Assembly (NCBI RefSeq): GCF_021278025.1
Contig: NZ_JAIBHJ010000006.1
Location: forward strand, 124,001-188,000
Length of the DNA stretch: 64,000 nucleotides
DNA from: Motilimonas sp. E26
GTDB lineage: Bacteria > Pseudomonadota > Gammaproteobacteria > Enterobacterales > CBDFNC01
Reading direction: 5' to 3'
Made by a program: the position numbers and the translations under genes. Of the stretch, positions 20,555-31,127 are shown one piece after another (position 1 is the first letter of the stretch; every line of letters starts with the position of its first letter). The notes below the pieces were generated by a model. That model was not told where the DNA came from. It saw only the letters and a program-made list of their open reading frames with translations, and ran no database searches.

Positions 20555-21601
20555 ATGGTTGATCAGTCTCTCATTAGCCGAGGTATTTTAGTACTTGCGG
20601 GGATCATTATCTGTTTAGCGGGGATCAAGCTTGCTAGTGCTATTATTGTGCCTTTTTTATTGTCCTTGTTTATTGCCATCATTTGTCACCCTGCTATTAA
20701 CTATCTAGTGCAGTTTAAGATCCCCAGAGGCATTGCTATAAGTTTGATCATTGGTGTTATTGTGCTGGCCTTTTTTATTATGGGCAGTGTAGTTGGGGCG
20801 TCGGTAGCGGAGTTTCGATCCCAACTACCGGAATATGAGGCACAGTTAACAGAGCGTTTTGTTGGCTTAACAACTTGGCTGCAAGCACATGATATTCAGA
20901 TTTCAATGGATGTATTTAAAGACTATTTCAATCCCAGTATCGCCATGAATATGGTGACGAATATGCTTTCGGGTTTTGGCAGTGTGCTAGCTAATGTATT
21001 TTTATTATTACTGACTGTGGTCTTCATGCTGGGAGAGGCAACCGGCATGCCGGCGAAGCTACATTTGGCTTTTCGCGATCCAGAGATGAAATTACAAGGG
21101 TTGGATAAGTTTTTAAGCTCGGTCAATCAATATATGGTGATTAAAACATTTGTCAGTATCGCAACCGGCATATTGGTGTCGATTATATTGTGGCTTATCG
21201 GGGTTGATTTTTTTATTTTATGGGGCGTGTTGGCTTTTTTACTTAACTATATTCCTAACATCGGCTCAATTATCGCGGCAGTACCTGCGGTTATTTTGGC
21301 ATTTTTACAGCTGAGTCTAGGCCATGCTGCTATCGTTGCCTTAAGTTATGTGATGGTCAATACCGTGATGGGTAATATGGTTGAGCCAAGATTTCTTGGT
21401 CGAGGGTTGGGCTTATCTACTTTAGTGGTATTTTTATCATTAATCTTTTGGGGTTGGTTGTTGGGGACCGTTGGTATGCTGCTGTCGGTTCCCTTGACCA
21501 TGATATTAAAAATAGCCCTAGAGAACAGTGAACAAGGGCGCTGGTTTGCAGTGCTATTAAGCTCTGAAAGTGATGTAATAAATTCGATCAAGCAAAAGTA
21601 A
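20555..21601 (+). CDS. AI-2E transporter/PerM-family membrane protein
   Basis: The 348-residue protein has paired N-terminal transmembrane segments, a central soluble stretch (80-130), and C-terminal segments containing the conserved LNYIPNIGSIIAAVPAV and the EPRFLGRGLGLS block near 277-288. Family members include permeases and autoinducer exporters. Which substrate is moved here is unknown. AGGGTAAAG precedes the ATG. Confidence 0.88.
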   Translation: MVDQSLISRGILVLAGIIICLAGIKLASAIIVPFLLSLFIAIICHPAINYLVQFKIPRGIAISLIIGVIVLAFFIMGSVVGASVAEFRSQLPEYEAQLTERFVGLTTWLQAHDIQISMDVFKDYFNPSIAMNMVTNMLSGFGSVLANVFLLLLTVVFMLGEATGMPAKLHLAFRDPEMKLQGLDKFLSSVNQYMVIKTFVSIATGILVSIILWLIGVDFFILWGVLAFLLNYIPNIGSIIAAVPAVILAFLQLSLGHAAIVALSYVMVNTVMGNMVEPRFLGRGLGLSTLVVFLSLIFWGWLLGTVGMLLSVPLTMILKIALENSEQGRWFAVLLSSESDVINSIKQK

Positions 21602-21628
21602 TCACTCGTTGTGAAAATAGCGCCATGG

Positions 21629-21656
21629 GGCGGTTCTAGTGTAGAATCGCCGTTTT
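21629..21656 (+). terminator. probable terminator after the PerM-type gene
   Basis: The inverted repeat GGCGGTTCTA / TAGAATCGCC (one wobble) with a 3-base loop is followed by GTTTT, just before the methyltransferase start. Confidence 0.6.
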
Positions 21657-21674
21657 ACTTTTTGAGCCTTCTAT

Positions 21675-22583
21675 ATGTCTTCTTTCAGTCAAATCCAAGG
21701 TCATTTTAATTGGCCCGAGTCGACCCAAGCTTGTAGGATCTTTCATGGGCGCGGTGGTCGATACCCTGAGTTTCGTTTTATAAATATCGATTGGTTTAGC
21801 CCTGTTGTGTTGATCATTTTATACAGCGAGGTGGAGCGTAAATGGCTTGATTCATTGACCGAGGTGATTAAAGCGCAGTTGGGTGAGCGTTGCTTGAGCA
21901 TTCAAGTTCAGTATCGTTTTCAGCATATGGCCCCCTATGAGCTGCTTTGGGGTGAAGACATTCCTGAGCCAGTTGCCGATGAAGCTGGGCTTAAATATCA
22001 ACTGCGTTTAGGCAAAAATCAAAACTATGGTTTATTTTTTGATATGGAGCAGGGGCGACGTTGGGTACAAGCGCACAGTGAGCAAGCTAATGTGCTTAAC
22101 TTGTTTGCTTACACCTGCGGTTTTTCTGTGGCAGCTATAGCGGGTAATGCCCGCCAAGTGGTTAATTTAGACATGAGTAAACCATCCCTTTCTGTTGGCC
22201 GAGAAAACCATCGCCTAAATCAACATGACTTGAGCAAAGTGAAATTCATGGCCCATGATTTATTCAAAAGCTGGGGCAAACTTAAAAAATCGGGGCCGTA
22301 TGATTTAGTGATTGCCGATCCACCGTCGCTACAAAAGGGAAGCATTAATGTTATTCGAGATTACCCTAAAATTATTAGACGGTTACCTGAGCTACTAGTG
22401 CCGGGAGGACGTGCGATGTTATGTTTAAATTCACCTGATCTTGATTTTGCTTTTTTGAAATCAGCGGTGGCGGAGCATTGCCCTGAATTAGTTTTAGAAG
22501 ATAAGATCGAGCCTTCTTCTGTGTTTATTAATCAACAACCAGATAAAGGCTTAAAAATCTTAATTTATAGGTTAGCGAGTTAG
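21675..22583 (+). CDS. class I SAM-dependent methyltransferase (RlmI-like C-terminal type)
   Basis: The 302-residue protein has the SAM-binding motif VLNLFAYTCGFSVAA near 139-153, followed by an acidic residue in NLDMSK, and a catalytic-type ADPPSLQKG near 214-222. This layout matches the methyltransferase half of RlmI/RlmK-type rRNA cytosine or guanine methyltransferases, without a PUA domain. The target is unknown. The last four bases overlap the convergent small gene. Confidence 0.82.
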   Translation: MSSFSQIQGHFNWPESTQACRIFHGRGGRYPEFRFINIDWFSPVVLIILYSEVERKWLDSLTEVIKAQLGERCLSIQVQYRFQHMAPYELLWGEDIPEPVADEAGLKYQLRLGKNQNYGLFFDMEQGRRWVQAHSEQANVLNLFAYTCGFSVAAIAGNARQVVNLDMSKPSLSVGRENHRLNQHDLSKVKFMAHDLFKSWGKLKKSGPYDLVIADPPSLQKGSINVIRDYPKIIRRLPELLVPGGRAMLCLNSPDLDFAFLKSAVAEHCPELVLEDKIEPSSVFINQQPDKGLKILIYRLAS

Positions 22584-22777
22584 ATTAAGTTTTGATCGAG
22601 TAATCCCGCTAGTTGGCTTTGTGTCGGGCTGTTCATCGCTTTGAGCTGCTCGATAATTACCCGTTGCTGGTTGTGACTGAACTGTTTTTTCTCTAGGTAT
22701 AACATTAAAGAGATATCATTTTCATCATGGAGTAGGTCGAACAGCTGTGCAGCTTGACCTTCTATCATTCCATTCAT
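22580..22777 (-). CDS. small hypothetical protein
   Basis: The 65-residue, Gln/Leu-rich, probably helical protein (MNGMIEGQAA start) has no motif I recognise. AAGGGGG lies seven bases before the ATG, so translation is credible. It is convergent with and overlaps the methyltransferase gene by four bases. Confidence 0.6.
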   Translation of the reverse strand: MNGMIEGQAAQLFDLLHDENDISLMLYLEKKQFSHNQQRVIIEQLKAMNSPTQSQLAGLLDQNLI

Positions 22778-23067
22778 ATTGCCCCCTTAAAATGCGTTGT
22801 ACATATTTAAGGTTAATCTACCTCTAGGTTTGTATTAGATTTTATTTGTCTAATGTCCGGTGTTTTTCTTGTGAAATGGAAATAATGTAAAAAATAGGGC
22901 TGTTTCATTCTTTACATGTGAATAAATATAAGTTAATAGGCGAATAATTTTTTATTTGTGTTAGTAACAATAGGGGGTTAAGCAAAGATATCCACAAAAT
23001 CTGTGTATAACTCTGTGGGTTAGCTGGTAGCGCTAATTAAGTGGGGGATTTGGCTGATGTATGTTAG
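22778..23067. other. intergenic region between the small gene and pta
   Basis: About 290 AT-rich bases hold no gene that I can support. ATCCACAAAATCTGTGTATAAC near 22990 resembles a DnaA-box-like TTATCCACA/TGTGGATAA stretch only loosely, so I do not call an origin. Confidence 0.35.
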
Positions 23068-23093
23068 AAAAAAGCCCTGTTAAACAGGGCTTT
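23066..23093 (-). terminator. terminator after pta
   Basis: A 10-bp stem (AAAGCCCTGT / ACAGGGCTTT) has a 3-base loop and T residues on the minus strand, seven bases after the pta stop. Confidence 0.9.
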
Positions 23094-23099
23094 AGTAAT

Positions 23100-25244
23100 C
23101 TAGCCTTTCAGTTGTGAAGCTTGTATTGCCGTTAAAGCAATGGTGTACACAATATCATCAACTAAGGCGCCGCGCGATAAATCGTTTACCGGCTTACGCA
23201 TACCTTGCAGCATTGGACCAATACTGATCAAGTCGGCACTACGTTGTACCGCTTTATAAGTCGTGTTACCGGTATTTAAATCAGGGAAAATAAATACCGT
23301 GGCCTTACCTGCCACAGGACTGTTTGGCGCTTTACTTTTAGCCACATTTTCCATGATAGCGGCATCGTATTGCAATGGGCCATCGATGATTAAGTCAGGG
23401 CGACGTTCTTTCGCTATCTTGGTGGCTTCTCGTACTTTATCAACATCTGAACCAGTACCTGAAGAGCCAGTAGAGTAGCTGATCATGGCTACTTTGGGCT
23501 CAATGCCAAATGCGGCTGCTGAGTCGGCAGACTGAATCGCAATATCCGCTAATTGCTCGGCATTTGGGTCAGGGTTGATGGCACAGTCGCCATAAACTAA
23601 TACTTGATCAGGCAATAACATAAAGAAGATAGATGACACTAAATTCGCACCCGGTGCTGTTTTAATTAACTGCAGCGGTGGGCGGATAGTGTTTGCCGTG
23701 GTGTGGATCGCACCAGATACCAATCCGTCTACTTCATCTTGTGCTAGCATCATAGTGCCGAGCACTACGTTGTCTTCTAGTTGCTCACGAGCAACTACTT
23801 CGGTTAGGCCTTTACCTTTACGAAGCTCAACCATAGGTGCAACGTATTTCTCACGCACTGTTTCAGGGTCAATAATTTCAACCCCTTCACCTAACACCAC
23901 ACCTTGTTGAGCAGCGGCTAAGTGAATACGCTCAGGGTTACCCAGTAATATTGGGGTTGCAATACCACGTTGGTCACATAAAGCTGCTGCTTTGATGGTT
24001 CTTGGTTCTTCACCTTCGGGTAATACCACGCGACGATTGACCGCGCGCGCTAATTCAGTGAGGTGGTAACGGAATGCCGGCGGTGACAGTTTACGTGGCA
24101 AGGTGGAGCCTTGGGTTAACGTTGCAATCCAATGTTTATCAACATGCCCCGCAACATAATCTTGCACTAGCTCGATGCGCTCTGCGTCATCTGTTGGAAT
24201 TTCAACGTTAAAGCTTTGTAGTCTAACTGAGGTTTGCCAAGTGTTCGTGCCGATCAACATAATCGGTAAACCAGTCGTTTCCATTGCGGTTTCACACAAC
24301 TTCATCACCTGTGGCTCTGGCTCGTAACCGCCTGTTAGTAATAAACAGCCAATTTTTACGCCGTTCATTGACGCTAAACAAGCTGATACAATCACGTCAC
24401 TGCGATCGCCCGAGGTTACTAGCATTGACCCCGGTTTAAAGTGTTCAACCATGTTGGGAATTGAGCGTGCACAAAAAGTAACACTTTGCAGTCGCCGAGT
24501 TGCCATTTCACCTTTATTTAGGATGGTGGCATTCATGTGCTCTGCGAGGTCTTTGGCGCGAGGGGCGACCAGACTTGGATTCCAAGGGATACAGCCCAAA
24601 ATGCGCAGCGGACTTTTGCCAAACATTTGTAGCACTTCGAGGTTGGCACCAGATTTATGGTGATGCTCAAACATTTCAGTTAAATCAGGGCGCGTTTTTT
24701 CGTGATCATCAAGGGGTGCACCTACCTTGTTGATGATACAACCGATGATACGTTTATTATCGTGGCCACCAAAGGCGGATACGGCAATTTCAATGCGCTC
24801 TTTCAGCTGTTGGCTTGAGTCGTTACTAGGATGAGTAACAAATACCATTTCGGCGCCGATGGCCTTGGCTATTTGGTAGTTAAGCTCGTTTGCAAACTGA
24901 AGTTTTCCGGTTGGGACCAGTCCCTCTACTACCACGACATCTGCACCAGAGGTGCCCGTTTGAAAACGAGCAACAATGTTCTCTAATAACTCTGAGGTTT
25001 GATTCGTAGAAATCATGTTCTCAGCGTATTGCATGCTAAAAGGCTCAGGCGGGACAAAATTAGTCGCATTGCGAATAATAGTGGTTGAGCGTTCTGGGCC
25101 GGTATCACCCGACTTCGGTTGGGCAATGGGTTTAAAGAAATTGACAATTACACCGTGACGTTCCATGGCACGAACCATGCCTAGGCTAACGGACGTTACT
25201 CCAACACCAGAGCCAATGGGAATAAGCATTATTGTACGAGACAC
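23100..25244 (-). CDS. pta: phosphate acetyltransferase
   Basis: Pta interconverts acetyl-CoA and acetyl phosphate in the acetate pathway. The 714-residue protein is the long form: an N-terminal P-loop-like domain ([13 protein letters not shown]), a central DRTGG domain near 220-330, and the C-terminal catalytic domain (from about 390) with [11 protein letters not shown] near 600 and [12 protein letters not shown] near 650. The start is GTG with GAGGAA upstream. It lies 100 bases downstream of ackA in the same direction, so the two form the ackA-pta unit. Confidence 0.97.
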   Translation of the reverse strand: MSRTIMLIPIGSGVGVTSVSLGMVRAMERHGVIVNFFKPIAQPKSGDTGPERSTTIIRNATNFVPPEPFSMQYAENMISTNQTSELLENIVARFQTGTSGADVVVVEGLVPTGKLQFANELNYQIAKAIGAEMVFVTHPSNDSSQQLKERIEIAVSAFGGHDNKRIIGCIINKVGAPLDDHEKTRPDLTEMFEHHHKSGANLEVLQMFGKSPLRILGCIPWNPSLVAPRAKDLAEHMNATILNKGEMATRRLQSVTFCARSIPNMVEHFKPGSMLVTSGDRSDVIVSACLASMNGVKIGCLLLTGGYEPEPQVMKLCETAMETTGLPIMLIGTNTWQTSVRLQSFNVEIPTDDAERIELVQDYVAGHVDKHWIATLTQGSTLPRKLSPPAFRYHLTELARAVNRRVVLPEGEEPRTIKAAALCDQRGIATPILLGNPERIHLAAAQQGVVLGEGVEIIDPETVREKYVAPMVELRKGKGLTEVVAREQLEDNVVLGTMMLAQDEVDGLVSGAIHTTANTIRPPLQLIKTAPGANLVSSIFFMLLPDQVLVYGDCAINPDPNAEQLADIAIQSADSAAAFGIEPKVAMISYSTGSSGTGSDVDKVREATKIAKERRPDLIIDGPLQYDAAIMENVAKSKAPNSPVAGKATVFIFPDLNTGNTTYKAVQRSADLISIGPMLQGMRKPVNDLSRGALVDDIVYTIALTAIQASQLKG

Positions 25245-25345
25245 AAGCGTTCCTCAAATTAGGTTGTTGAGCAATCGCGCTTCGTATAACGAACCACGCA
25301 CCATTGCTGCAAAAACTTGGGAGCGAAAGCTCCCAGCCGATTATT

Positions 25346-26542
25346 TTAAGCACTGACAAGAGCAGCAGAATCTTTTGCGATAACCCACTCTTCATTGGTG
25401 GGGATAACTAAGGCTATCGGGCTGTTTTCTTTAGTAATAATGCCTTCGTTGCCAAATCTTGCAGCTTCATTTTTTTCATCATCAACGGCAAAGCCAAAGA
25501 TAGCTAAGTTTTGCAAAACAATTTGACGAATTAAATTAGAGTTTTCCCCTATACCGCCGGTAAATACCAGAGCGTCGAGGCGCTGTAATGGTACGGTATA
25601 TGAAGCGATGTATTTTGCGAGGCGGTAGCAGAAAATTTCTAGCGCTAAGGTACACCCTTTGTGGCCTTCTGCGTAACCTTGTTCAATGGCGCGACAATCA
25701 CTCGATACTTCAGAAATGCCCATTAAACCGCTTTGCTTGTTTAATACATTATTTACTTCATCTAAGGTGTAGCCTAGCTTGTTAACCATATGTTGGATAA
25801 TGCTTGGGTCGATATCACCACTACGAGTACCCATTACTAGGCCTTCTAGAGGGGTGAGCCCCATGCTGGTGTCAACACTCTTACCATTTTTAATTGCGCA
25901 TATAGACGCGCCGTTACCAAGATGGGCGGTAATGACATTGGTTTCGCTTGGCTCTTTACCGAGCACTTTTGCGGCCATTTGACTAACAAATAAATGACTT
26001 GTGCCGTGCATACCATAGCGACGAATACCGTGCTCGCGGTAGAGTTTGTAAGGTAAGGCGTATAAATATGCAGACTCTGGCATACTCTGATGGAAGGCAG
26101 TGTCAAAAACTGCTACTTGAGGTAAGTTAGCAAAAGCGGCTTGAGCCGCGCGAATACCAATTAGGTGAGCAGGATTGTGTAATGGAGCCAAGGCCGCGCA
26201 GGCTTGAATACCTTCAATTACATGCTCATCAATGAGCACTGACTTAGTGAATTTCTCACCGCCATGTACCACTCGATGACCAATCGCAATTAAGTTTTCT
26301 AGTAGCTCAGGCTTAGTGCTGAGGATCTTTGATACGATATATTCAACTGCTTCACGGTGAGCAGAAAATGCACCTAATGACGCTTCTTGTTTAGTGCCGT
26401 CTAACTTCCATTTTATTCGGGCCTCTTCCAAATTAAAACATTCGGCTAAACCTGAGATGTACTCATCGCCATTTTCGGCGTTAAGCACTGCAAATTTGAG
26501 AGAAGAGCTACCGCAGTTAAGAACGAGAACAAGTTTGTTCAT
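25346..26542 (-). CDS. ackA: acetate kinase
   Basis: AckA makes ATP and acetate from acetyl phosphate. The protein (398 residues from MNKLVLVLN) carries NCGSSSLKF near 8-16, GHRVVHGGE near 88-96, the catalytic region [10 protein letters not shown] near 147-156, and the FTGGIGENS block near 328-336. AGGATTT lies upstream of the chosen ATG. It leads the ackA-pta operon and is divergent from yfbV. Confidence 0.97.
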   Translation of the reverse strand: MNKLVLVLNCGSSSLKFAVLNAENGDEYISGLAECFNLEEARIKWKLDGTKQEASLGAFSAHREAVEYIVSKILSTKPELLENLIAIGHRVVHGGEKFTKSVLIDEHVIEGIQACAALAPLHNPAHLIGIRAAQAAFANLPQVAVFDTAFHQSMPESAYLYALPYKLYREHGIRRYGMHGTSHLFVSQMAAKVLGKEPSETNVITAHLGNGASICAIKNGKSVDTSMGLTPLEGLVMGTRSGDIDPSIIQHMVNKLGYTLDEVNNVLNKQSGLMGISEVSSDCRAIEQGYAEGHKGCTLALEIFCYRLAKYIASYTVPLQRLDALVFTGGIGENSNLIRQIVLQNLAIFGFAVDDEKNEAARFGNEGIITKENSPIALVIPTNEEWVIAKDSAALVSA

Positions 26543-26859
26543 TGGCAAATCCTAAAAATTACATTTCGATTACGAGTGGAAAACAATTGCGATTATGTCA
26601 ATTGCTTGACTTAATGTATCCTTAATACAAGTCGGACAAAAAAGCCGATAGTCGGTATCATTAACTGATCCGCGCTGTTTATAATCAACGTTTAACCAAG
26701 AGAACAATAGGGTAAACGTCTGTGGATACGCTTAGTTGTAACAAGGATACAGCTAATGTAAGAAAATAACAAAGCGAAGCGTCTTTAGAGTTAATTGAAA
26801 TCAATTTTTAACAAATTAGGCTCATTTTCTCGCCACTTTTAGCGGTAAGGCAGGTAAAT
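26543..26859. other. divergent ackA/yfbV control region
   Basis: About 315 bases hold no gene. I looked for an FNR-type TTGAT-N4-ATCAA box and found only an imperfect TTG...CAA pair near 26588, so no site is called. Confidence 0.4.
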
Positions 26860-27309
26860 ATGAAATTTTTTGGTGGAAAATTACAAACAGGTAAAGCCTA
26901 CATGAAAGTGTGGCCACAGCGAAAAGAGCTAAATGGTCTATTTCCTGAGAACCTAGTGATTAAGGCAACTGAGTTTGCTGAAAAGTTTATGCCGATGTTG
27001 GCAGTGTTAACGATTCTGCTGCAATACCAAGTTGGCCATGAAATGTTTTGGCCAACTACGGTAGGCATGGTTTTATTTATGGTTAGTTTACCGTTGCAGG
27101 GGCTTTACTGGTTAGGTAAGCGTGCGCAAAGCCCGTTACCGCCTAGTTTGGTGCGCTGGTATCACCAGATCCATCAAAAATTAGCGCAGCAAAGTAGTGA
27201 AGAAAATGAGCCGACAAAACAATCTGTTAGTAAACCCACCTATGGTGACTTAGCCTCTGTATTAAATCAGGGCTTTAAAAGTTTAGATAAAGCATTTTTG
27301 TTTGATTAG
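26860..27309 (+). CDS. yfbV: YfbV/UPF0208 family membrane protein
   Basis: The 149-residue protein has two close transmembrane segments (about 47-60 and 67-86) and the family sequence YMKVWPQRKELN at 14-25. The gene is normally divergent from ackA in enteric bacteria, as here. Its function is poorly known. A 7-bp tandem repeat begins at its stop codon. Confidence 0.9.
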   Translation: MKFFGGKLQTGKAYMKVWPQRKELNGLFPENLVIKATEFAEKFMPMLAVLTILLQYQVGHEMFWPTTVGMVLFMVSLPLQGLYWLGKRAQSPLPPSLVRWYHQIHQKLAQQSSEENEPTKQSVSKPTYGDLASVLNQGFKSLDKAFLFD

Positions 27310-27339
27310 CCATTAGCCATTAGCCATTAGACATTAGAC
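27305..27339. repeat. 7-bp tandem repeat, five units, at the yfbV stop codon
   Basis: Three copies of ATTAGCC are followed by two of ATTAGAC. The first unit contains the yfbV TAG stop. It looks like a simple slippage-prone repeat. Confidence 0.85.
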
Positions 27340-27528
27340 CGAGTGACACTCAATTTTATTTCAGTAAAGTTGAGTGTGTTACTTGCAACAAAGCTAGCAC
27401 TTTTGGCTTTGCCTTATGACTTTATTCAATATTTGTCATTTCGCTGTGATTGTAAACATGATTCCGCTCTATTAATTTTCCTCTAACCTCCTCATTGCTC
27501 TTGATAAATAATCTACAATTGCTTCTAG

Positions 27529-27542
27529 TTGATCTTGATCAA
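27529..27542. promoter_or_regulatory. FNR/EtrA-type box upstream of the gbsR-cyd genes
   Basis: TTGATCTTGATCAA is a perfect match to the TTGAT-N4-ATCAA consensus known for FNR. It lies 54 bases before the MarR-like regulator gene that precedes cydA. Oxygen control of cytochrome bd fits this placement. Confidence 0.75.
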
Positions 27543-27562
27543 TTCTTAAATAGTATTTAAAC

Positions 27563-27580
27563 TTTCAGAAATTTCTGAAA
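27563..27580. promoter_or_regulatory. perfect 18-bp palindrome, candidate operator of the GbsR-like regulator
   Basis: TTTCAGAAATTTCTGAAA is fully self-complementary and made of two TTTCNGAAA units. It ends 15 bases before the regulator's start codon, overlapping the likely transcription start or leader. Dimeric MarR/GbsR proteins bind such palindromes, so self-regulation is the simplest reading (inference). Confidence 0.55.
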
Positions 27581-27595
27581 CATGTATAGGTTGAT

Positions 27596-28162
27596 ATGGA
27601 AATCTCACCCCGTGTGCAATCTTTTGTATTCCATTTTGGCGAAATGGGCAGCCGTTGGGGGTTTAACCGTACGGTTGGGCAAATGTATGCCTTATTAGTG
27701 GTGACCGAGCGCCCATTAAGTGCAACTGAGCTGGCTGAAACGCTGAATATTTCACGTGGTAACGTCAGTATGGGCATGAAAGAGCTGCAATCTTGGCGCT
27801 TAGTGCAAGTGAGTCATATTCCTGGTGACCGCAAAGAGTATTATCGAGTGACTGGCTCAATTTGGGATATGGCCAACACGATTTTCGAAGAGCGGAAAAA
27901 GCGCGAAGTAGACCCAACCTTGTCTTTATTACGTGACAACCTACTTGAAGAGCCCAAAGACAAAGAAGAAGCCTTTGCATTTGAAAAAATGCAAGAAATT
28001 CATGATTTACTTGAAATGTTGACGCAATGGTCGGGGGAGTTGCAACGTTTGTCACCGGAAAAATTAAGTACCTTGATGAAGTTGGGCGCGGGGGTAAGCA
28101 AGATGTTAAGTATGAAAGATCAACTTTTTACTAAAAACAGCCAACCAACATCAGATTCATAA
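27596..28162 (+). CDS. GbsR/MarR-family transcriptional regulator
   Basis: The 188-residue protein has a winged helix-turn-helix (ALLVVTERPLSATELAETLNISRGNVSMGMKEL, roughly 30-62, given here as a region with key residues TELAETL and GNVSMG), then a wing with HIPGDRKEYY and a helical C-terminal dimerisation part. It matches GbsR-type MarR proteins. It lies 34 bases before cydA in the same direction, so it is likely co-transcribed with and regulates the cytochrome bd genes. The effector is unknown. Confidence 0.87.
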   Translation: MEISPRVQSFVFHFGEMGSRWGFNRTVGQMYALLVVTERPLSATELAETLNISRGNVSMGMKELQSWRLVQVSHIPGDRKEYYRVTGSIWDMANTIFEERKKREVDPTLSLLRDNLLEEPKDKEEAFAFEKMQEIHDLLEMLTQWSGELQRLSPEKLSTLMKLGAGVSKMLSMKDQLFTKNSQPTSDS

Positions 28163-28196
28163 TGTTTATATATTTGACGCAATTTAGGAGCGTTTT

Positions 28197-29783
28197 ATGA
28201 TCAACGAAACCTTAGTGGAGCTGTCTAGGTGGCAATTTGCAATTACCGCCATGTTCCATTTTTTGTTTGTACCATTGACTCTGGGAATGACATGGATCCT
28301 GTTTATTATGGAGTCTGTGTATGTCATGACTGGGCGAGAAATATACCGAGATATGACTAAATTTTGGGGCAAACTCTTTGGTATTAATTTCGCGATTGGT
28401 GTTGCCACTGGCTTAACTATGGAGTTTGAGTTTGGTACTAACTGGTCGTATTACTCACATTATGTGGGTGATATTTTTGGTGCGCCGTTAGCGATTGAAG
28501 GGCTAATGGCGTTCTTTCTAGAATCGACCTTTGTTGGTATGTTCTTTTTGGGTTGGGATCGGCTCACTAAACGTCAACATTTAGCTGCCACCTTCTTGAT
28601 GGCCTTAGGCACCAATTTATCTGCATTATGGATATTAATTGCCAATGGCTGGATGCAAAACCCAGTAGGCAGTGAATTTAACTACCTAACCATGCGCATG
28701 GAAATGGTCAGTTTTGCAGAGTTAGTGTTTAACCCTGTTGCTCAGGTTAAATTTATCCATACCGTGGCTGCAGGCTATGTCGCTGGCTCGATGTTTGTGA
28801 TGAGTATCAGTAGTTACTACATCTTGAAAGGCCGCGACTTGCCATTTGCGAAACGTTCATTCTCGGTTGCTGCGGGTTTTGGTTTGGCGTCTATTCTTTC
28901 GGTGATCTTACTGGGCGATGAATCGGGATACGAAGTTGGTGAAGTACAGCGGGTTAAGTTAGCGGCTATTGAAGCCGAATATGAAACGCAACCGGCACCC
29001 GCTTCATTTACTGTTATAGGCTTTCCCAATGATGAAACCATGGAAACGGAACATGCCCTGAAAATACCTTATTTAATGGGGATCATTGCCACACGTTCAT
29101 TAGATGAAGAGGTGGTAGGTTTACGTGATTTGCAAGCTGAACATGAAGTGCGTATTCGTAATGGCATGGTTGCTTATGAGTATTTACAAAAGCTGCGCAA
29201 TGGTGAAGACACGCCTGAAAATATCGCCCGCTTTGATGAACTTAAAGTGGATCTTGGTTATGGCTTACTGCTTAAAGCTTATACGCCGAATGTGGTTGAT
29301 GCCACGGAAGCACAAATTCAAGCTGCAGTAAAAGACTCTACGCCACCAGCTGCGCCATTATTTTGGAGTTTCCGTATTATGGTGGGCTGTGGTGTTGCGA
29401 TGCTCGGTTTATTCGTGTTGGCGTTTTACTACAACGCGAAGCGACAAATAGAGCAAAAGCGATGGTTACTTAAGGCTATTTTATTTGCGTTGCCTCTGCC
29501 TTGGATCGCGATTGAAACGGGTTGGTTTGTGGCGGAGTTTGGCCGTCAACCTTGGGCGATCAGTGAAGTGCTACCCACCTTCTTAGGCGTGTCAAACTTG
29601 ACGGTTAGCCAAGTGATAACGACGATGGTTGCCTTTATCAGTGTTTATATCATCTTGTTTATTATTGAAATGTTCCTCATGGTGAAGTTTGCCAAAATAG
29701 GACCAAGCTCGCTGCACACGGGCCGCTACCACTTTGAACAACAAGCAGATGCCACGGCATCACTGCGTCAAAGCCATTATTAG
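28197..29783 (+). CDS. cydA: cytochrome bd ubiquinol oxidase subunit I
   Basis: CydA carries haems b558, b595 and d and oxidises quinol at low oxygen. The 528-residue protein begins [20 protein letters not shown] with the haem-ligand His near residue 19-20. The Q-loop is of the long type ([15 protein letters not shown] near 288-302 and the stretch after it), as in E. coli. The C-terminal part has the [16 protein letters not shown] block. AGGAGCG precedes the ATG; cydB follows after nine bases. Confidence 0.97.
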   Translation: MINETLVELSRWQFAITAMFHFLFVPLTLGMTWILFIMESVYVMTGREIYRDMTKFWGKLFGINFAIGVATGLTMEFEFGTNWSYYSHYVGDIFGAPLAIEGLMAFFLESTFVGMFFLGWDRLTKRQHLAATFLMALGTNLSALWILIANGWMQNPVGSEFNYLTMRMEMVSFAELVFNPVAQVKFIHTVAAGYVAGSMFVMSISSYYILKGRDLPFAKRSFSVAAGFGLASILSVILLGDESGYEVGEVQRVKLAAIEAEYETQPAPASFTVIGFPNDETMETEHALKIPYLMGIIATRSLDEEVVGLRDLQAEHEVRIRNGMVAYEYLQKLRNGEDTPENIARFDELKVDLGYGLLLKAYTPNVVDATEAQIQAAVKDSTPPAAPLFWSFRIMVGCGVAMLGLFVLAFYYNAKRQIEQKRWLLKAILFALPLPWIAIETGWFVAEFGRQPWAISEVLPTFLGVSNLTVSQVITTMVAFISVYIILFIIEMFLMVKFAKIGPSSLHTGRYHFEQQADATASLRQSHY

Positions 29784-29792
29784 GAGTCAGGG

Positions 29793-30932
29793 ATGTTTGA
29801 TTACGAAAGCTTAAAGCTAATTTGGTGGGTGTTAATTGGCGTATTAATGATCGGCTTTGCCATTACAGATGGCATGGACATGGGCGTGGGTACTTTGCTT
29901 CCTTTCGTCGGTAAGTCTGACGATGAGCGTCGCGTGGTAATCAATACGATTGGTGCCCATTGGGATGGTAACCAAGTCTGGTTTATCACCTTAGGTGGGG
30001 CGTTATTCGCTGCTTGGCCGATGGTTTACGCAACGGCATTCAGTGGTTTTTACTTCGCCATGATGCTGACCCTATTTGCATTGTTTTTACGCCCGTTAGG
30101 GTTTGACTACCGCAGTAAAATTGATAGTAAAAAATGGCGTAATAATTGGGATTGGGCGCTATTTGTAGGTAGTTCAGTACCGCCGTTAGTGTTTGGTGTT
30201 GCCTTTGGTAACTTATTACAAGGTGTTCCCTTTCATTTTGATGATCTCATGCGTGTTACCTATACCGGTTCATTTTTTGCTTTGTTCAACCCGTTTGCAC
30301 TATTGTGTGGGGTAGTGAGTGTGGCAATGGTGACAATGCATGGCGGTGCTTGGCTAGTGATGCGCACAGAAAAAATAGTGGCAGAGCGCGCTGCTCGCAT
30401 TGGTCAATGGGCTGCGTTAACTTTAGCTGTTGCTTTTATACTGGGTGGCATTTTGATTTGGCAAATGGTGCCGGGGTATCAAATTACCAGTGCTATTGAA
30501 ACGGCTGGGGTAGCTAATCCCACTTTGAAGCAGGTTGAGATCGTTTCTCAAGCTTGGTTACATAATTATTCTGTGCAGCCGTTAATGTGGTTATTACCTG
30601 CACTGGGGATAATTATGGCGTTATTGGCCAGCGTATTAATGAAAATGGCACGAGGTGTCGCGGCATTTATCGCCAGTAGCTTAGCAAATGTGGGGGTTAT
30701 TTTAACCGCTGGAGCTTCTATGTTCCCATTTGTTATGCCGTCTAGTTCAGTGCCAAACCACAGCTTAACGTTGTGGGATGCAGTTTCTAGTGAGATGACG
30801 TTGAATATCATGTTGCTTGTGGTCGTGCTGTTACTGCCGATAGTTTTAAGCTATTCGTTTTGGTGTTACTACAAAATGTGGCGTCGTGTCACGGTGGCTG
30901 AAATTACAGAGAATAGTCATTCATCTTACTAA
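29793..30932 (+). CDS. cydB: cytochrome bd ubiquinol oxidase subunit II
   Basis: CydB is the second membrane subunit. The 379-residue protein begins with IWWVLIGVLMIGFAITDGMDMG and contains GAHWDGNQVWF near 54-64, both strongly conserved. Around eight to nine transmembrane helices are visible. AGGAGTCAGGG precedes the ATG. Confidence 0.97.
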   Translation: MFDYESLKLIWWVLIGVLMIGFAITDGMDMGVGTLLPFVGKSDDERRVVINTIGAHWDGNQVWFITLGGALFAAWPMVYATAFSGFYFAMMLTLFALFLRPLGFDYRSKIDSKKWRNNWDWALFVGSSVPPLVFGVAFGNLLQGVPFHFDDLMRVTYTGSFFALFNPFALLCGVVSVAMVTMHGGAWLVMRTEKIVAERAARIGQWAALTLAVAFILGGILIWQMVPGYQITSAIETAGVANPTLKQVEIVSQAWLHNYSVQPLMWLLPALGIIMALLASVLMKMARGVAAFIASSLANVGVILTAGASMFPFVMPSSSVPNHSLTLWDAVSSEMTLNIMLLVVVLLLPIVLSYSFWCYYKMWRRVTVAEITENSHSSY

Positions 30933-30992
30933 TTATTTTTCACTCAGGTGATGGTTATAGGTTTCTATGCTATCACCAGATAAGGACAGTTT

Positions 30993-31118
30993 ATGTGGTA
31001 TTTCAGTTGGATATTAGGTGTGTTACTGGCGTGTGCTTTTGGCATTATTAACGTGATGTGGTACGAAATGCAGCAACATGTTGATAACGTGGCAAAAGAC
31101 CAAGACGTCGATAATTAA
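30993..31118 (+). CDS. cydX: cytochrome bd small subunit CydX
   Basis: The 41-residue protein starts MWYFSWILGVLLACAFG, then NVMWYE, the clear CydX signature of one transmembrane helix with conserved Trp residues. CydX stabilises the haem centres of the bd oxidase. AAGGACAG precedes the ATG. It follows cydB by 60 bases, in which a small inverted repeat (GGTGAT / ATCACC) occurs. Confidence 0.93.
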   Translation: MWYFSWILGVLLACAFGIINVMWYEMQQHVDNVAKDQDVDN

Positions 31119-31127
31119 GTACCTTGT

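Noticed and set aside
22975-23025. Possible DnaA-box cluster or origin near TATCCACAAAATCTGTGTATAAC
   Set aside because: Only one loose match is present, with no AT-rich unwinding repeats or dnaA/gidA genes nearby.
26580-26610. FNR box upstream of ackA
   Set aside because: TTGCGATTATGTCAA has the wrong spacing and only partial half-sites.
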